Positions 9,611 to 18,359 of a stretch of DNA of 63,018 bases are shown piece after piece. The stretch's first letter is position 1. Each line of letters begins with the position of its first letter. Under the pieces are notes generated by a model. The model was not told the DNA's origin and searched no databases. It worked only from the letters and a program-made list of their open reading frames with translations. Source of the DNA: a virus; the IMG/VR virus record IMGVR_UViG_3300007541_000022, positions 1-63,018 of that record. The stretch is one strand, 5' to 3'. The translations under genes were made by a program, and so were the position numbers.

Positions 9611-9917
9611 AATAGAAGAAGTGGTTTTCTAACGCTGATTTATAATCTTGTATAGAGTTTGTTAATGGGTAAGGAATAAACAAAAGACTATTATCAGGTA
9701 TACTCGTTTCTAAACCACCGTATTGTGGATTTGCGGCCATTATTAACCATCCAAAATATGGCGTCTCATAAAACTCAAAACTAATTTTGTCAAGTCTACT
9801 ACGTCCCGTTCTGTAAATATACCTCTTATCTGTAGGTTTTGAAGGGATTTTTACAAATGGCACAACAGTTTGTTGTCCATTCACCAAAAAATCATTATAT
9901 CTATTCCAATACCTCAT
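9600..9917 (-). CDS. gp53-like / LysM-like baseplate wedge protein
   Basis: The 105-aa protein has a LysM-like core at about residues 33-85: RYIYRTGRSRLDKISFEFYE, then WLIMAANPQYG, and a closing LLFIPYPL. T4 gp53 and Mu-type tail protein X share this arrangement and join baseplate parts around the hub. It lies between the 1604-aa tail protein and the giant hub, with 2-nt spacing and an 11-nt overlap, which supports coupled translation and a baseplate role. The fold assignment is good; equivalence to gp53 rather than a generic LysM tail protein is less certain. Confidence 0.65.
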   Translation of the reverse strand: MRYWNRYNDFLVNGQQTVVPFVKIPSKPTDKRYIYRTGRSRLDKISFEFYETPYFGWLIMAANPQYGGLETSIPDNSLLFIPYPLTNSIQDYKSALENHFFYYGR

Positions 9918-9919
9918 AA

Positions 9920-12900
9920 TTAATTAAAACTTACTTTACCGTTAAACGTTTTATTATCTCCGACATTAACACCTTTATATAAGTTAGTAAAGAAACCTAC
10001 TTTGTCAGCATTATTTAAATCTTTAGGTACTTTAAGATAATTAAATATTCTCTCCTTACCCTCAGTAAATGGTATATATGAATCAAACTTACTAACCTCA
10101 GGTTTTTGTTTAAACTTAGTTAGTTTATTTTTAGACTTAATACTAACATTTTGATAAACCTCTTTTAAACCAACAACAGCAGGTACTTCAGGAATTATAA
10201 CATTATTACCATATCCCTCAGTTCCTAAGATTAGTGGCATCGAGAATTCTGGTGTTCCTGGAGTTCCAAAAACAATTTTGTTAACATATCCAACCCACTC
10301 AGGTTTTGATTTTAATGACTCCCCTAAAATATCATCAACAAATTTCTGTGGATTGTTTCCAATTTCATTATAACATGTTTGCATTAATCTAATGTAGGCT
10401 TTATCGGATTTATATGGTTCATCTAAAATTGTAAAACTGTAATTTTCATCATATTGTTTTTTTATAAATTCACTACTTTGTCCGAGCATAGCATCATAAA
10501 ATTTTTGTAAATCGTCCCCAACTTTAGTTATGTCATTAACCATTTCAACATATGTGTTAGGAGGTGTTGGATTTTTAGATGATACGTCAACATCAGTTGT
10601 TCCTGATAAATCTAATAATATATTTGTACCGTTATTTAACTGATATCCATCAGTATTAGTTAAAACAAAATTAAGTTTATCTATATTACTAATTAATGCC
10701 AACTGATTGTCGGTTATTTTACCTAATATTCCCGTAAAACCGTTTAAATAGGTTTCTTTTATTGTGTTAATTTTTTGAGTTATATTACTCTTGTATTTTG
10801 TAATATCAGTAGATACAAAGTTATTATTATCAATATTTTTTAATAAAGGTGATGAATTATCGTCAACATCTACTAAAGTTTGGTCAAACAATAGTTGAAT
10901 TCTTTGTTGGATAACATCTTCTTTTGGTTTACCGAATAAATTAATATCAAGTGTTGCACCAGTATAATATGTTGGTGCCCCATAGTATCCAAGAATTTTA
11001 CCATCAGTATAATTTCTGTCTGATGTAAAATACACCAACCCATCATATGAATATTGATTTGATATTTCGGTTAATGAGTTAATAACACTTTGAGTATATT
11101 CTTGAGATAGTCCTATTATTTCATCAGTAACAGTTTTAAATGATGTCGTACCTGATAGGGTAGTTTGTGTAGAGCCCGGATAAGTTACAAAATCTTTTTG
11201 GTCTGTTTCCGTACCAATAGTATTACCAATACCTGGTAAATCTTCTTGTGTGGTTCTATTATTAACACCAAACTGAGTAGTTGTTTCAATTTGTTCCCAA
11301 ATTTCTCTATTAAGTTCTTCTCTTTGTTCAGTAACTACTGACCTATCATCATACACTTCAGTATTAGCATAATAGTTAAATGATAACGCATTTTGTAATC
11401 TATTAACTGGCTCTTTCAATCCTTGTCCACCAATAAAATAAAAAGACATATTAATATCCGCCAACATCGGCTGTACACCAATACCTTCAGGATTTAAATC
11501 AAATGTTAATGGTTCGTATGTTATACTAATTTGATTTATCGCAATCTTAGTATGATAAAAATCACCAATTCTTAAAATACAAATAGGTGGAGCCCCAAAA
11601 GATGTGTTTTTAGCATTAAACTCTGTTGGTCTTCCATCGTCACCAATAACAGGAATAGTATCACCAGGTCTAATACATTGTTGTAAAAACGTTAATCTTG
11701 AGTTTAAACCTTCAGGTGTTATTGAATGGAATGCAGGTTGGAAATATTTAATTTTTTCTTTTATCCCATTATATACCATCGGTGATGACTCTTTCATTAA
11801 ATCAAAATAATCACATTCGGTAAGTAATTTTCTTACTATTATTTTTGCAACTTCTTCTTTTTGTTTTGCGTTTTTTTCAGGTTTTTTAGTAATAGGTATT
11901 GGTTCATTATTAGTGTCGGGGTCACTAGATGTTGTTGGTGGTTCTTCATCAATATCTTCAACAGGAGGAATTTCAATTGGAGGTGCAGTTTCTGTTAATT
12001 TACTTATTCTAACTCTTCTACATTTCATTGCATTGGTAGAATAAATTTTGTCATTACCGGTTAAATCTTCAGTACAATTAACTCCCTCAATATCAATTTG
12101 TTCACCTCTTGGGTCTTGCACTATATTTAATTTACCTTCATCGACCCAGTCTTGTAATTTCTTATCGTTTGCATCTTTTAATGTTAGTAAATATTTTTTA
12201 ACACTATCAATTCTTCTCTTAGATAAAGCGGTGTTGTACACAACACTGTTAGGTGCAGATGCGGAACCTTGTAAATTTATAGAAATGGTTGCACCCGCAT
12301 TTAACGCCTCACTTAGTTTAGAAACTAAATTATTAATATTGGCCTCGGCAGTTTTAATATTATCATTAAAGAATTGGGTAACATCGTTTGGTTTTGACGC
12401 ATTTTGTTTATATTCATTTTCTAATGCCAAATATCCTAATAATGTTGTATAATAATCTTGAGTTGCGCCAGTATCAGTTGAAGTTCTTGGGCCAGGAACA
12501 TCGTTATGAAAATAAAATGCAAATTCATAATCAGTTTCCTCAACCTTCTTTTGATATTCTTCAACTGTAGGTTGTTCATCTCCAGGTTCTTGAGTATCAA
12601 TAATATTAAAGTTTTCTTTAACAATTTCAGCTTCAGGGTATTTTGTAATAATTTCATAAATGTCCTGATAAGTAAATTGAGGGAATCTTAATGCCAATTC
12701 ATATATGTCGTACTTTCTACATCCTGCGAAGAAACTATCTACAATACCTGTGACTTTATTGTTATCGCTTTCTTTAGCCAATTCTTTATCGACAATCGCG
12801 TTAAGTATTGATGGGTGGTCAACAACAATTTTCCAAGATAAACTACCTTGTCTTGTTGTATTATTATATGTATAAATTGGTTCTGGTCTACCTAAAAACT

Positions 12901-14734
12901 CGTTAGAGTTCCAGTTAGCACTATTGGTTTCACTCACCTTCATATCATAAGGTGGGAACCACATAATACGTCCTCCGTTTGGTCCTCTCTCACAATGTGG
13001 TAAGTCTTGATAGGTAAATCCTTTCTTTCTTGATGTTCTCCACGCTAAATTTTCTAATGAGAACATATATTTTTTAACACCTTCACTACTAAAGTCGTTA
13101 CCCGTTAAATTAGTGGTACTTTCACCTCTAATAGGTGCAATATTTAGGTTATATGTATTATCTAACACTGAGTATGAAAATCTTCTACCTGATGTTGTAA
13201 TACCATCACCTTTTTGTAAGTCAGCCATAGAATAGTATGGAGTATCCTTAGTAAACACTCTACAATATTCTTCACCTACAATTTGTCCATCTTTATCTTT
13301 ATACGCAATAACTCTAGAACCCTTTGTGAGTTCTCTAACACCATCATGAAAAACTTTAGATACTTGGTCAATAGCGTTACCAACGTGTTGTAATTTTTTA
13401 ACTCCCGTTACTTCGTCTGCAGCGTTAATTAATTTCTGAGTATTATCTAATATTGACCCTTGAGTAAATTCGTAGGCCGCGGTTCCGTCAACAGATTGGT
13501 TAGCAACAAAAGTATTTTGAATTCCTTGTTCGTTCCAATCCCCATCGATATTACCATAAAACTCGGCACCTCTACCAACTTTTTGTCCTGCACGGTCTTT
13601 GTATTTTGGTGATACCCATGTAAAACCACCCTGAACACCTCCACCATCATATGTTGAATTTTGATTTAGACCAAACTTAAAAATGTTGTCTTTTTTCTCA
13701 TTCTCATATATTTTAGCAATCTCGTCATAACCAAAAACAGGTGTTTGTGTTTTATTACCATCTTGGTCTAACGGTAATGAATCTTGTGGGGCTACAATGT
13801 CTTTTAATTCTTGTTGTGAACTACCAACATAATAGTTTTGTGGAGGGACATCCGTAAATAAGTCGGTTAAGAAATTTTTATTATAATCTGGAACATATCT
13901 ATTTAACGCTAATCCTTTAAATAATCTAGACCTTTGACCTCCACCTGTATTATCCAAGAATGTTTGCATTCCTGTTTTTTCTGTTGGTAATTTTAAAACT
14001 CCTCGTTTGTCAAATAATCCCGTAATGGCATTTGCTGCCTGATTTAATAATAATTTTCTAGGTTCACTACTAAAATAATCACCAGGTATCCACGAATAAG
14101 GACTATAAACCCCTGTTATTCTACTGATGAAATCTAAACCTTTACCAAGAATATTTTTAGGAACTGATATTTTCCAATCTCTTTCTATTATTGAATTGTT
14201 ACCTGTAACAATTCCTAACAAATCATAAGGGTCTTTTAATGCATCAATAGCATTTACCCTACCTATTGTTTGTTGGTAAGTTTCCTGAGCAATTCGATAT
14301 TCAAATTCCGCTTTTAATGATTCTGCTGCGATTCGTGCCAAATCAGAGTCCTGAGACAATGAACCATTATCCCCTTGAGGGTTATTACTTGTTAATATAC
14401 TTAGAGAATTGTAAGTTGATGCAATAAATGTATAATAAGATTCTTTACCTACGAGACCTGTTGCATTTTGATTTACAACATCATCTACAGATATGGGAAA
14501 CCCATATCCACCTTCAGGTCCATAAATGTTTTTAATATACGCGTTTTTTGATTCGTCTTCACCTATAATTTCAACCTCAGCGGAGTCAATAACCGTTTGG
14601 TCATTAATATTGAATTCAGTCTCTCCGGGATAACTATTTGGTACAAACCCATCGCTATTATATGGCGGTAGGTTTTTTACCAGCAGTTTCTTTCTGAAAT
14701 TTTCTGTAGAATCAAATGATAGTGGACTTGGCAT
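9920..14734 (-). CDS. Large tail/baseplate protein with internal OmpA-like domain
   Basis: This 1604-aa protein lies between the tape measure and the gp53-like gene. Residues about 790-915 resemble an OmpA C-terminal (peptidoglycan-binding) domain: a strand ISINLQGSASAP, then YNTALSKRRIDSVKKYLL, and later CRRVRISKL. A Pro/Glu-rich linker follows (about 920-955). The region around residues 1060-1105 (ILRIGDFYHTKIAINQISI, then a strand ending MSFYFIGGQG) resembles the LysM-containing baseplate wedge and tail-hub-associated proteins of contractile phages. Start ATG 14734 is preceded by a TATTTATG box 18 nt upstream. It probably anchors the baseplate to, or locally holds it on, the cell wall; that role is inferred. 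Confidence 0.7.
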   Translation of the reverse strand: MPSPLSFDSTENFRKKLLVKNLPPYNSDGFVPNSYPGETEFNINDQTVIDSAEVEIIGEDESKNAYIKNIYGPEGGYGFPISVDDVVNQNATGLVGKESYYTFIASTYNSLSILTSNNPQGDNGSLSQDSDLARIAAESLKAEFEYRIAQETYQQTIGRVNAIDALKDPYDLLGIVTGNNSIIERDWKISVPKNILGKGLDFISRITGVYSPYSWIPGDYFSSEPRKLLLNQAANAITGLFDKRGVLKLPTEKTGMQTFLDNTGGGQRSRLFKGLALNRYVPDYNKNFLTDLFTDVPPQNYYVGSSQQELKDIVAPQDSLPLDQDGNKTQTPVFGYDEIAKIYENEKKDNIFKFGLNQNSTYDGGGVQGGFTWVSPKYKDRAGQKVGRGAEFYGNIDGDWNEQGIQNTFVANQSVDGTAAYEFTQGSILDNTQKLINAADEVTGVKKLQHVGNAIDQVSKVFHDGVRELTKGSRVIAYKDKDGQIVGEEYCRVFTKDTPYYSMADLQKGDGITTSGRRFSYSVLDNTYNLNIAPIRGESTTNLTGNDFSSEGVKKYMFSLENLAWRTSRKKGFTYQDLPHCERGPNGGRIMWFPPYDMKVSETNSANWNSNEFLGRPEPIYTYNNTTRQGSLSWKIVVDHPSILNAIVDKELAKESDNNKVTGIVDSFFAGCRKYDIYELALRFPQFTYQDIYEIITKYPEAEIVKENFNIIDTQEPGDEQPTVEEYQKKVEETDYEFAFYFHNDVPGPRTSTDTGATQDYYTTLLGYLALENEYKQNASKPNDVTQFFNDNIKTAEANINNLVSKLSEALNAGATISINLQGSASAPNSVVYNTALSKRRIDSVKKYLLTLKDANDKKLQDWVDEGKLNIVQDPRGEQIDIEGVNCTEDLTGNDKIYSTNAMKCRRVRISKLTETAPPIEIPPVEDIDEEPPTTSSDPDTNNEPIPITKKPEKNAKQKEEVAKIIVRKLLTECDYFDLMKESSPMVYNGIKEKIKYFQPAFHSITPEGLNSRLTFLQQCIRPGDTIPVIGDDGRPTEFNAKNTSFGAPPICILRIGDFYHTKIAINQISITYEPLTFDLNPEGIGVQPMLADINMSFYFIGGQGLKEPVNRLQNALSFNYYANTEVYDDRSVVTEQREELNREIWEQIETTTQFGVNNRTTQEDLPGIGNTIGTETDQKDFVTYPGSTQTTLSGTTSFKTVTDEIIGLSQEYTQSVINSLTEISNQYSYDGLVYFTSDRNYTDGKILGYYGAPTYYTGATLDINLFGKPKEDVIQQRIQLLFDQTLVDVDDNSSPLLKNIDNNNFVSTDITKYKSNITQKINTIKETYLNGFTGILGKITDNQLALISNIDKLNFVLTNTDGYQLNNGTNILLDLSGTTDVDVSSKNPTPPNTYVEMVNDITKVGDDLQKFYDAMLGQSSEFIKKQYDENYSFTILDEPYKSDKAYIRLMQTCYNEIGNNPQKFVDDILGESLKSKPEWVGYVNKIVFGTPGTPEFSMPLILGTEGYGNNVIIPEVPAVVGLKEVYQNVSIKSKNKLTKFKQKPEVSKFDSYIPFTEGKERIFNYLKVPKDLNNADKVGFFTNLYKGVNVGDNKTFNGKVSFN

Positions 14735-14752
14735 CTATATATAATCTTTTTA

Positions 14753-14760
14753 CATAAATA
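14753..14760 (-). promoter_or_regulatory. TATTTATG box (putative late promoter)
   Basis: A variant of the recurrent TATTTATA element, 18 nt upstream of the 1604-aa tail gene and 42 nt downstream of the tape-measure stop codon. The interval between the two genes is AT-rich with no obvious terminator. Confidence 0.35.
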
Positions 14761-14801
14761 GATGGTAATATTATTTTCTATTAAGAATAGAGTCTAAAAT
14801 A

Positions 14802-16706
14802 TTACCCATAAACATTAAGACTATTATTAAGTTGACTCTCAATAATTGCCATAGCCTGAGGATTTCTAGTTAATAAATTGGCTAATGCTTCTTGACTTAT
14901 AGTTGAATTAGTAGGTATTCCATCAAGATTTAAATTTACATTTCCACTCACAGTTAATTGTAGTGGTATATTACCCATAGTTGGAGTATATAAACTTGCA
15001 GTAGTTGTATTAACTATAACTTCTCTTTCAGGGGCTGATATTGGTTCAGGTACAACAACATCTCTATTAGGTACAGATGGTGGTTCAGGTACAACAACAT
15101 CTCTATTAGGTACAGATGGTTGTGTAGATGGTGGTTCAGTGGTTGACGACTCAGGGACATCTCTTTGTGGGTTAGTTCGACCAAGTCTATCATTTATATC
15201 GTCCCATGCTCGACCCGCGCTATCCACTATATCACTAAAAAATTTATTAATATTAAAATCTTCTAATTCTTTTTCTATACCATCTAAAAGTTTATCAGTT
15301 GCTTTACTTACGTTACTAAAAAAACCATCTAACTGTTCATCTGTTAATGGTGGAAATTCAAGTTTACCTACCATATCAAATCCCCTTGAAGCGTCGACAT
15401 CATTTTCTAAATAATTCATAGCTCGGTTATTAATCTTATCAAAATTAGTAAGCATCTTTTCAACAGTTTCAACAAATTTACCACTTTGTAATACTTCGGC
15501 TTCCGGAATTGATTCCATGGCATAGGTTCCCATTGCAATTTGTTGTAGATATCCGTTAGCTTCAATAGCTAATTGTTTATCGGATTTATTCATTTCTTTT
15601 TGCATATCATTAAGTTGTTCCATTTGAGTCGCAGTTAACTCTTGAACATTAACCATATCATCTTGTCCAGGTAATTTAATTTTTAATTCTCCACCATCAA
15701 ATTGTGATAAATTCGCAACCATTTCACGATATTCTTCAGGAACATTTTGTATGCCTTGTAATAATTCTAATTTTTGGGTTTTCTTGGCCGAGTTTAACGC
15801 CATTTCAGAAAATTCTTGGTATGAGTATCCTGCTAATTTTGCAGCTTCTCTAAGTCGGTACATTTCAGTCACAGGTATATTAAATTCTCCTGTTTCTTTG
15901 TTAAAGTCCACTGCACCCGCCGCCATATCAACTAAGCTGGTTTGGAGACCCGCCATATCGGTTTGTGCCATATGTAATAATTGGAATGGGTCACCTAAGG
16001 CACCAACGGCACCCCCTAACATTTGAAATCCTGCCGCCACTTCAATCGCTTTATCAGGGTCCATTAACGACTCAGCGAAAGATACAGTTTTACTCATATC
16101 TATTCTTAATGATTGAGCTTGGGCAACCATTTTAGCTAAACCATCAACACCTCCTTTAAAATTGTATGAAGCCAATAATTTAATGTTTTCCCCAACACTC
16201 TTCATAAATTGACCAACATTTAAACCATAACTTCTTGCTTCGCCTTGTAACTCACTTATCTTACTAACAGTATCATCAATACCAATACCTAACGTATCAA
16301 AACCAACAACAAATTTACCCATTTCTTCAGCGGTTAAACCTGCAGTATGTTTAAGTGCCTGCATGGAAATAATTTGGTCTTCGGTTAAAAATCTAGTATT
16401 TTGTAATTGAGTATTGATTGATTGAAATAATTCGAGGTTATCCTTTGTATCCGCCCCAAATTTTAACGTTTCAGTTCGAGCATTAGCAATTGTTTTTTGA
16501 ATTTGATTAGTTATTGCACGTCCTTGTCCAAGTACCGTTCTTGTCATTTTAGCGGTAGCCTCATTAATAAGAGCAGCATCATCAAGTGTCTCTCTTGGAT
16601 TAAGAGACTGTTTTAACGCATTAGTAAATTCTTTAATACCAATATTAGCTAATTTAACATTCTCTAATATTGCTCCCGTGCTTTTTTCTAAATTTTCAAA
16701 AAACAT
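14802..16706 (-). CDS. Tape measure protein
   Basis: The 634-aa protein is mostly alpha-helical, with long Ala/Lys/Glu-rich helices (residues 1-200) and a Gly-rich hydrophobic segment near 225-245 (GFQMLGGAVGALG). This is typical of tail tape measure proteins, which set tail length and are ejected ahead of DNA. Position supports the call: it lies just downstream of the gp26-like chaperone with its overlapping second frame, a classic pre-tape-measure arrangement. Residues about 525-570 hold a 13-residue tandem repeat (VPNRDVVVPEPPS). By the usual 0.15 nm per residue this would span roughly 95 nm. A short beta segment closes the protein. Confidence 0.72.
   Translation of the reverse strand: MFFENLEKSTGAILENVKLANIGIKEFTNALKQSLNPRETLDDAALINEATAKMTRTVLGQGRAITNQIQKTIANARTETLKFGADTKDNLELFQSINTQLQNTRFLTEDQIISMQALKHTAGLTAEEMGKFVVGFDTLGIGIDDTVSKISELQGEARSYGLNVGQFMKSVGENIKLLASYNFKGGVDGLAKMVAQAQSLRIDMSKTVSFAESLMDPDKAIEVAAGFQMLGGAVGALGDPFQLLHMAQTDMAGLQTSLVDMAAGAVDFNKETGEFNIPVTEMYRLREAAKLAGYSYQEFSEMALNSAKKTQKLELLQGIQNVPEEYREMVANLSQFDGGELKIKLPGQDDMVNVQELTATQMEQLNDMQKEMNKSDKQLAIEANGYLQQIAMGTYAMESIPEAEVLQSGKFVETVEKMLTNFDKINNRAMNYLENDVDASRGFDMVGKLEFPPLTDEQLDGFFSNVSKATDKLLDGIEKELEDFNINKFFSDIVDSAGRAWDDINDRLGRTNPQRDVPESSTTEPPSTQPSVPNRDVVVPEPPSVPNRDVVVPEPISAPEREVIVNTTTASLYTPTMGNIPLQLTVSGNVNLNLDGIPTNSTISQEALANLLTRNPQAMAIIESQLNNSLNVYG
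15043..15119 (-). repeat. 39-bp tandem repeat inside the tape measure gene
   Basis: Two essentially identical 39-bp units lie head to tail, encoding VPNRDVVVPEPPS-type 13-residue repeats. A third, degenerate copy follows (APEREVIV). The frame is kept. Such Pro-rich repeats usually form an extended linker and can change copy number by slippage. Confidence 0.8.
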
Positions 16707-16720
16707 ATTTTACTTTTATC

Positions 16721-16728
16721 AATAAATA
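16721..16728 (-). promoter_or_regulatory. TATTTATT box (putative late promoter)
   Basis: A variant of the recurrent late-type element, 14 nt before the tape measure ATG and overlapping the last codons of the upstream 73-codon frame's 3' flank. Confidence 0.3.
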
Positions 16729-16733
16729 TTTAT

Positions 16734-16895
16734 CTATCTGCTTTTATTACGAGCCTTTTCCATTTCCTCTTCTCGTTTAATAAATTCTTCAGATAGTTTA
16801 TTGACAAAATATTTTCTTTCAAAGATTGGCATGTTCATCATATCAGTATATGACATATTAACATGTTTGCTCAGATAATAGAACTCATCGAGCAT
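16734..16895 (-). CDS. Second-frame chaperone extension (T-like), possibly a frameshift product
   Basis: From the ATG at 16895 this encodes 53 aa (MLDEFYYLSKHV...). The open frame extends upstream into the end of the gp26-like gene, in the +1 frame. The protein is short, helical and charged, with a MPIFERKYFVNKL segment typical of the small tail-assembly chaperone domain made after frameshifting in phages. It could be translated alone, by reinitiation after the overlapping stop (the gene is 14 nt beyond the upstream TAA), or as a fusion through a +1 shift at 16921-16926. A fusion from the preferred upstream start would be about 306 aa. The next gene is the tape measure, as in lambda G/GT. Confidence 0.6.
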   Translation of the reverse strand: MLDEFYYLSKHVNMSYTDMMNMPIFERKYFVNKLSEEFIKREEEMEKARNKSR

Positions 16896-16908
16896 AACTT
16901 TCTTGTAA

Positions 16909-17655
16909 TTAGAAGAAAGGACGAAAAAACTCTGCCCCGAAAGTGATATTAACATTCACTTTTTCTCCTGACGGGGCTGTAACTACTCGACTTAAATCAA
17001 GTTTTGGTTCACAATCTGACATTGTGTTTCTTATAAATTTAGAATCTGCAATTGGTAATGTGTTAACAAATTGAGATATTTGTTCTCTATCCTCATTCCC
17101 ATCTATGGATACGATATGTTTTTCAAGTCTTTTAGTTACTAATGGAACTGTAACATTTGGTGGATATTGGTCTCTTAAATCTGAAAGTTCATTAGTATCT
17201 TTCATAGATAAGAGTCTACAAACAACATTTACCCCTGATTTAGGTAAATTAAATTCAAACAATCCGTTACTATTAGGTTTTATTTTTGGTTGTCTAATAT
17301 CCAGCTCATCTAATAAAATTGTTTGTTCAAATGATTTTTTTGTTTTAGGGTCAATTAAATTAAAAATATAATCGGAACCAAATGCAGTATTACGTAAAAA
17401 AATTAAAATAGCTTCAATATCTCCTTCTAAAAGTTCATCAATATTAAAATCAGGTTCATAAATTTTATTTTTTAATAAAGTTTGAACTAAATTTTGATTA
17501 TTAGTTGATAAAAGGATGTTTTCATCTTGAGCGGTTAAGTATCCAATCTTTAAAGATTTCTTTTTGTTTTTATAAAAAACACCTTGCGAAGGTAGTGGTA
17601 CCACATCGTGTGGTAAATTCATATTCATTTGTCCGTATTGTTGTGCTTGGTCCAT
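16909..17655 (-). CDS. gp26-like baseplate/tail assembly chaperone
   Basis: Starting at the ATG at 17655 the protein is 248 aa (MDQAQQYGQM...). A longer reading from 17688 would begin inside a terminator hairpin, so it is rejected. The sequence follows the T4 gp26 (T4_baseplate) pattern. It has an LPSQGVFY segment near residue 25, a run on input of tail components (DENILLS), LLEGDIEAILIFLRNTAFGSDY around 75-95, and a C-terminal ITFGAEFFRPFF. In T4 this family helps assemble the baseplate hub. It is followed by the overlapping second frame and then the tape measure, consistent with a G-type tail chaperone. The UUU CGU motif near its end is discussed as a finding. Confidence 0.68.
   Translation of the reverse strand: MDQAQQYGQMNMNLPHDVVPLPSQGVFYKNKKKSLKIGYLTAQDENILLSTNNQNLVQTLLKNKIYEPDFNIDELLEGDIEAILIFLRNTAFGSDYIFNLIDPKTKKSFEQTILLDELDIRQPKIKPNSNGLFEFNLPKSGVNVVCRLLSMKDTNELSDLRDQYPPNVTVPLVTKRLEKHIVSIDGNEDREQISQFVNTLPIADSKFIRNTMSDCEPKLDLSRVVTAPSGEKVNVNITFGAEFFRPFF
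16921..16926 (-). promoter_or_regulatory. Candidate +1 programmed frameshift site (UUU CGU)
   Basis: In the gp26-like frame the codons read GAG TTT TTT CGT CCT. A +1 slip of the Phe tRNA from UUU to UUC leads directly into the open frame encoding the T-like extension. UUU CGU is the same core used for +1 shifting in influenza PA-X. Efficiency in bacteria is not established here. Confidence 0.4.
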
Positions 17656-17665
17656 AAGTATTAAA

Positions 17666-17703
17666 TTAAAAAAACCATAGAGATACAATGACCTCTATGG
17701 TTT
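17666..17703 (-). terminator. Rho-independent terminator after the tail tube gene
   Basis: A perfect 11-bp stem (AAACCATAGAG / CTCTATGGTTT) with a 10-nt loop is followed on the minus strand by a run of T. It lies 45 nt after the tube stop codon and overlaps the longer, rejected start of the gp26-like gene. A second small inverted repeat (17717-17733, ATTGATT/AATCAAT) lies between it and the tube gene. Confidence 0.8.
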
Positions 17704-17747
17704 AAATATATCATCGATTGATTTTTAATCAATACTATTTTATTTAA

Positions 17748-18236
17748 TTAGTAAACCAAAATACATCTATCAGGACGTAATGTTGCCGAAATTGTAGCAA
17801 GTGCGTCATCACTATATCCTAAACTATCAAAATTAACATCTGTTAAGAATGTTCCTTGGAGAATCCACTTCTCAACCGCAACACCTGTTGGGTCTAACAT
17901 TTCTAAGTCAATGTCTTTTTTGTATCCCGCAGCATAACCCATACGTCCTGTTACAGACTCAGAGTGTAAACGAACCCATTCCATCAACGCTTGAGCGGCT
18001 GAAGGACCAATTGGGTCACGGAAAGTTACGTTTATGGTATTCCAAGTGAATCTACCAGCCACATACGTAGATGTGTTTAAGAAAGGAATTTCTGTCGCCC
18101 CGATTTGGATGTTTGGTCTTGATGTTGACTCAACATACCAAGAATTGATTCCCAATGATGTAGGGAAAGACAAGATAAATCTATTCTTTCTTTTAGGTTC
18201 ATAAGGAACGGGCATTTTCATTAATAAATCAGCCAT
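17748..18236 (-). CDS. gp19: Tail tube protein (gp19-like)
   Basis: The 162-aa protein matches T4 gp19 in length and pattern. It has an N-terminal KRKNRFILSFP strand, YVESTSRPNIQIGATEIPF, then a TWNTINVTFRDPIGPSA segment and a C-terminal strand around VNFDSLGYSDD. It polymerises to form the rigid inner tube through which DNA passes. A terminator follows, which allows it to be expressed at high level on its own, and a TATTTATA box lies 36 nt upstream. Confidence 0.93.
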   Translation of the reverse strand: MADLLMKMPVPYEPKRKNRFILSFPTSLGINSWYVESTSRPNIQIGATEIPFLNTSTYVAGRFTWNTINVTFRDPIGPSAAQALMEWVRLHSESVTGRMGYAAGYKKDIDLEMLDPTGVAVEKWILQGTFLTDVNFDSLGYSDDALATISATLRPDRCILVY

Positions 18237-18272
18237 AATATTTTGGTTTTTTAGTTCTTTGTTTATTCTTTA

Positions 18273-18280
18273 TATAAATA
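18273..18280 (-). promoter_or_regulatory. TATTTATA box upstream of tail tube
   Basis: An exact TATTTATA on the minus strand, 36 nt before the tail tube ATG. With the terminator after the gene it makes the tube a probable monocistronic late unit. Confidence 0.4.
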
Positions 18281-18359
18281 TCAACTTAGAAAGTTTTTCT
18301 ATTTACTTTTATTTTTTTTTCAGTAATCTCCTATAGAAGCAATTAAAAACTAGATTTTA

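Noticed and set aside
12048-12452. 134-aa plus-strand ORF inside the 1604-aa tail gene
   Set aside because: Antisense shadow opposite the OmpA-like region; no start context, no family resemblance.
15043-15119. CRISPR-like repeat
   Set aside because: The units are contiguous, in frame and without spacers; it is a coding tandem repeat.
17656-17688. Longer start of the gp26-like gene (MYLYGFF...)
   Set aside because: It lies within the tail tube terminator hairpin and T-run; the ATG at 17655 gives the conserved N-terminus.
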